Assembly (NCBI RefSeq): GCF_000003605.2
Contig: NW_003130157.1
Coordinates: forward strand, 1 to 20,101
DNA: 20,101 bases
Direction of reading: 5' to 3'
DNA from: Saccoglossus kowalevskii
Taxonomy: Eukaryota > Hemichordata > Enteropneusta > Harrimaniidae
Part shown: positions 18,881 to 20,101 of the stretch, piece by piece
Layout: each line of letters starts with the position of its first letter
How positions within the stretch are numbered: position 1 is the stretch's first letter
Position numbers and translations under genes: made by a program
Notes under the pieces: generated by a model
Told to the model about the DNA's origin: nothing
The model's database searches: none
What the model saw: the letters and a program-made list of their open reading frames with translations, nothing else

Positions 18881-20101
18881 GGCTAGCTTAAGTTGCCGAT
18901 ATTATCGACCAGGATACGTAGGCTAGCTCAAGTTGCCGATATTACCGACCAGGACACGTGGGCTAGCTTAATTTGCCAATATTACCGACCAGGACTCGTG
19001 GGCTAGCTAAAGTTGCCGATATTACCGACCAGGACACGTGGGCTAGCTTAAGTTGCCGATATTTCCGACCAGGACACGTGGGCTAGCTAAAATTGACGAT
19101 ATTACCGACCAGGACACGTGGGCTAGCTAAAGTTGCCGATATTACCGACCAAGACACGTGGGCTAGCTAAAGTTGCCGATATTACGGACCAGGATACGTG
19201 GGCTAGCTAAAGTTGCCGATATTACCGACCAGGACACGTGGGCTAGCTTAAGTTGCCGATATTACCGATCAGGATACACGGGCTAGCTAAAGTTGACGAT
19301 ATTACCGACCATGACACACGGACTAGCTAAAGTTGCCGATATTACCGACCAGGACACACGGGCTAGCTAAAGTTGCCGATATTACCGACCAAGACACGTG
19401 GGCTAGCTAAACTTGCCAATACTACCGACCAGGACACGTGGGCTAGCTTAAGTTGCCGATATTACCGATCAGGACACTTAGGCTAGCTAAAGTTGCCGAT
19501 ATTACCGACCAGGATTCACGGGCTAGCTAAAGTTGCCGATATTACCGACCAAGACACGTGGGCTAGCTAAACTTGCCGATATTACCGACCAGGACACGTG
19601 GGCTAGCTAAACTTGCTGATATTACCGACCAAGACACGTGGGCTAGTTGAAGTTGTCGATATTACCGACCAGGACACGTGGGCTAGCTTAAGTTGCCGAT
19701 ATTACCGATCAGGACACACGGGCTAGCTAAAGTTGACGACATTACCGACCATGACACACGGACTAGCTAAAGTTGCCGATATTGCCGACCAGGACACACG
19801 GGCTAGCTAAAGTTGCCGATATTACCGACCAAGACACGTGGGCTAGCTAAACTTGCCGATATTACCGACCAGGATACGTGAGCTATCTAAAGTTGCCGAT
19901 ATTACCGACCAGGACACCTGGGCTAGCTAAAATTGCCGATATTACCGACCAGGACACGTGGGCTAGCTTAAGTTGCCGATATTACCGACCAGGACACACA
20001 GGCTAACTAAAGTTGACGATATTATCGACCAGAACACACGGACTAACTATGTTGCCGACATTATCGACCAGGACACCTAGGCTAGCTAAAGTTGCCGATA
20101 T
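18881..20101 (+). repeat. Module A with leader, longest monomer order, runs off the right edge
   Basis: Leader 18881-19160 (CTTAAG with ATTATCG, CTCAAG, TTTGCCAAT, consensus, CTTAAG-ATTTCCG, AAAATTGACG, AAGACACGTG), then A from ATTACGG (19161). It keeps both the AAACTTG pair (19561, 19601) missing from copy 1 and the separate CTTAAG and TTGACGACATT monomers (19681, 19721) fused in copy 2. It may therefore be closest to the ancestral 25-monomer form. The monomer at 20041 (GACTAACTATG) is 39 bp, and the window ends 22 bases into the monomer that starts at 20080. Confidence 0.86.

Larger units (their letters stand above)
1..20101 (+). repeat. 40-bp satellite array with higher-order repeats, fills the whole window
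   Basis: Every base belongs to a head-to-tail 40-bp monomer, always in the same orientation. Hand parsing gives 501 complete monomers between 34 and 20080. Thirteen are 41 bp (start 474, 595, 636, 1235, 1516, 1717, 2198, 4959, 6360, 7121, 9080, 11000, 18160) and seven are 39 bp (start 797, 956, 7962, 8081, 10121, 17961, 20041); the rest parse as 40 bp. A perfect consensus copy is at 2719-2758. GCTAGC is at m2-7, TTGCCGATATTACCGAC at m13-29 and CACGTG at m35-40. Variation clusters at m9 (A, T or G), m14-18 and the last four bases (GTG, GTA, ACG, ATG, ACA or TTA endings). The array shows no ends here. Its size and HOR organisation suggest a eukaryotic satellite; the species, chromosomal site and function cannot be read from the sequence. 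Confidence 0.99.

Noticed and set aside
1-20101. Possible gene for a tandem-repeat protein
   Set aside because: 40 is not a multiple of 3, so each frame cycles through all three registers. TAG at m4-6 and TAA at m8-10 close every + frame within about three monomers, and TAA and TAG triplets do the same on the - strand.
1-20101. CRISPR array
   Set aside because: The direct repeats abut with no unique spacers. Variation is scattered point changes within the monomer, not alternation of constant repeat and unrelated spacer, and no cas genes are in the window.
1-20101. Iteron-type replication origin or partition site of a plasmid
   Set aside because: Iterons and partition repeats come in a few to tens of copies beside rep or par genes. 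Here about 500 copies fill 20 kb with no gene.
1-20101. Centromeric satellite with CENP-B box, or telomeric repeat
   Set aside because: I see no match to the CENP-B box pattern in the monomer or its common variants, and no TTAGGG- or TTTAGGG-like runs. A centromeric role remains possible but has no sequence support here.
1-20101. tRNA, rRNA or small RNA genes, promoters and terminators
   Set aside because: No cloverleaf, rRNA core segment, A/B box pair or hairpin-plus-T-run is visible. Anything seen in one monomer recurs in hundreds, and the longest T runs are only about four bases.
1-20101. Transposon or insertion sequence as the origin of the duplicated blocks
   Set aside because: Block boundaries lack terminal inverted repeats and target-site duplications, no transposase frame is present, and all offsets keep the 40-bp register, which fits unequal exchange instead.
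1-20101. Artificial or assembly-generated repeat
   Set aside because: Ordered diagnostic variants, hybrid monomers and graded similarity among copies look like natural satellite evolution. Copy number could still be wrong in an assembly, but invention of the array is unlikely.

Overview
The window is one uninterrupted tandem-repeat (satellite) array. From base 1 to base 20101 it is built head-to-tail, on one strand, from a single 40-bp monomer. By hand parsing I count 501 complete monomers between 34 and 20080 plus a partial one at each edge. Of these, 481 parse as 40 bp, 13 as 41 bp and 7 as 39 bp. I see no unique sequence, inversion, inserted element, RNA gene or credible protein-coding gene, and the array runs off both edges, so its full length is unknown. 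A perfect copy of the consensus lies at 2719-2758. I number monomer positions m1-m40 from the G of GGCTAGC: the GCTAGC palindrome is at m2-7, TTGCCGATATTACCGAC at m13-29 and the CACGTG palindrome at m35-40. The consensus is 52.5% GC.

The organism cannot be named from this sequence. An array of more than 20 kb with hierarchical higher-order repeats (HORs) is typical of eukaryotic satellite or heterochromatic DNA and essentially unknown in bacteria. The consensus is not depleted in CpG: 3 observed against about 2.75 expected from base composition.

The monomers are not randomly varied. Diagnostic variants recur in fixed order and define three HOR modules, named here A, B and C. Module C is 14 monomers, about 561 bp. 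It starts with a 41-bp monomer (GGCTAAACTAAAG), followed by a TTATGTTACCGATGTT monomer and then a TTAGCGACCAAGAATC monomer. Module B is 14 monomers, 560 bp. It starts with a CACTAGCTGAAGTTGTCG monomer followed by a GCCGTAATT monomer, and ends with a CAGTATACTTG monomer. Module A is 23-25 monomers, 920-1000 bp. It starts with an ATTACGGACC...GATACGTG monomer and includes the AAACTTGCCAAT, GACTAGC and CTTAAG variants.

Layout: 1-473 B; 474-2678 several C copies, some shortened; 2679-2878 near-consensus; 2879-4758 two tandem A modules; 4759-5479 C; 5480-6520 B; 6521-7120 A; 7121-8399 C then B; 8400-9079 A; 9080-9960 C and B fragments; 9961-12120 alternating C and B (a 28-monomer C+B unit); 12121-20101 mostly A with B, plus one C at 18160. 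Offsets between related blocks are whole multiples of 40 bp, plus or minus the 1-bp length variants. Several junctions lie inside a single hybrid monomer. Together these point to expansion and shuffling by unequal, in-register exchange. Every reading frame of the consensus is closed by stop codons on both strands, so the array does not encode a repeat protein. Any function would be at the DNA, chromatin or transcript level.
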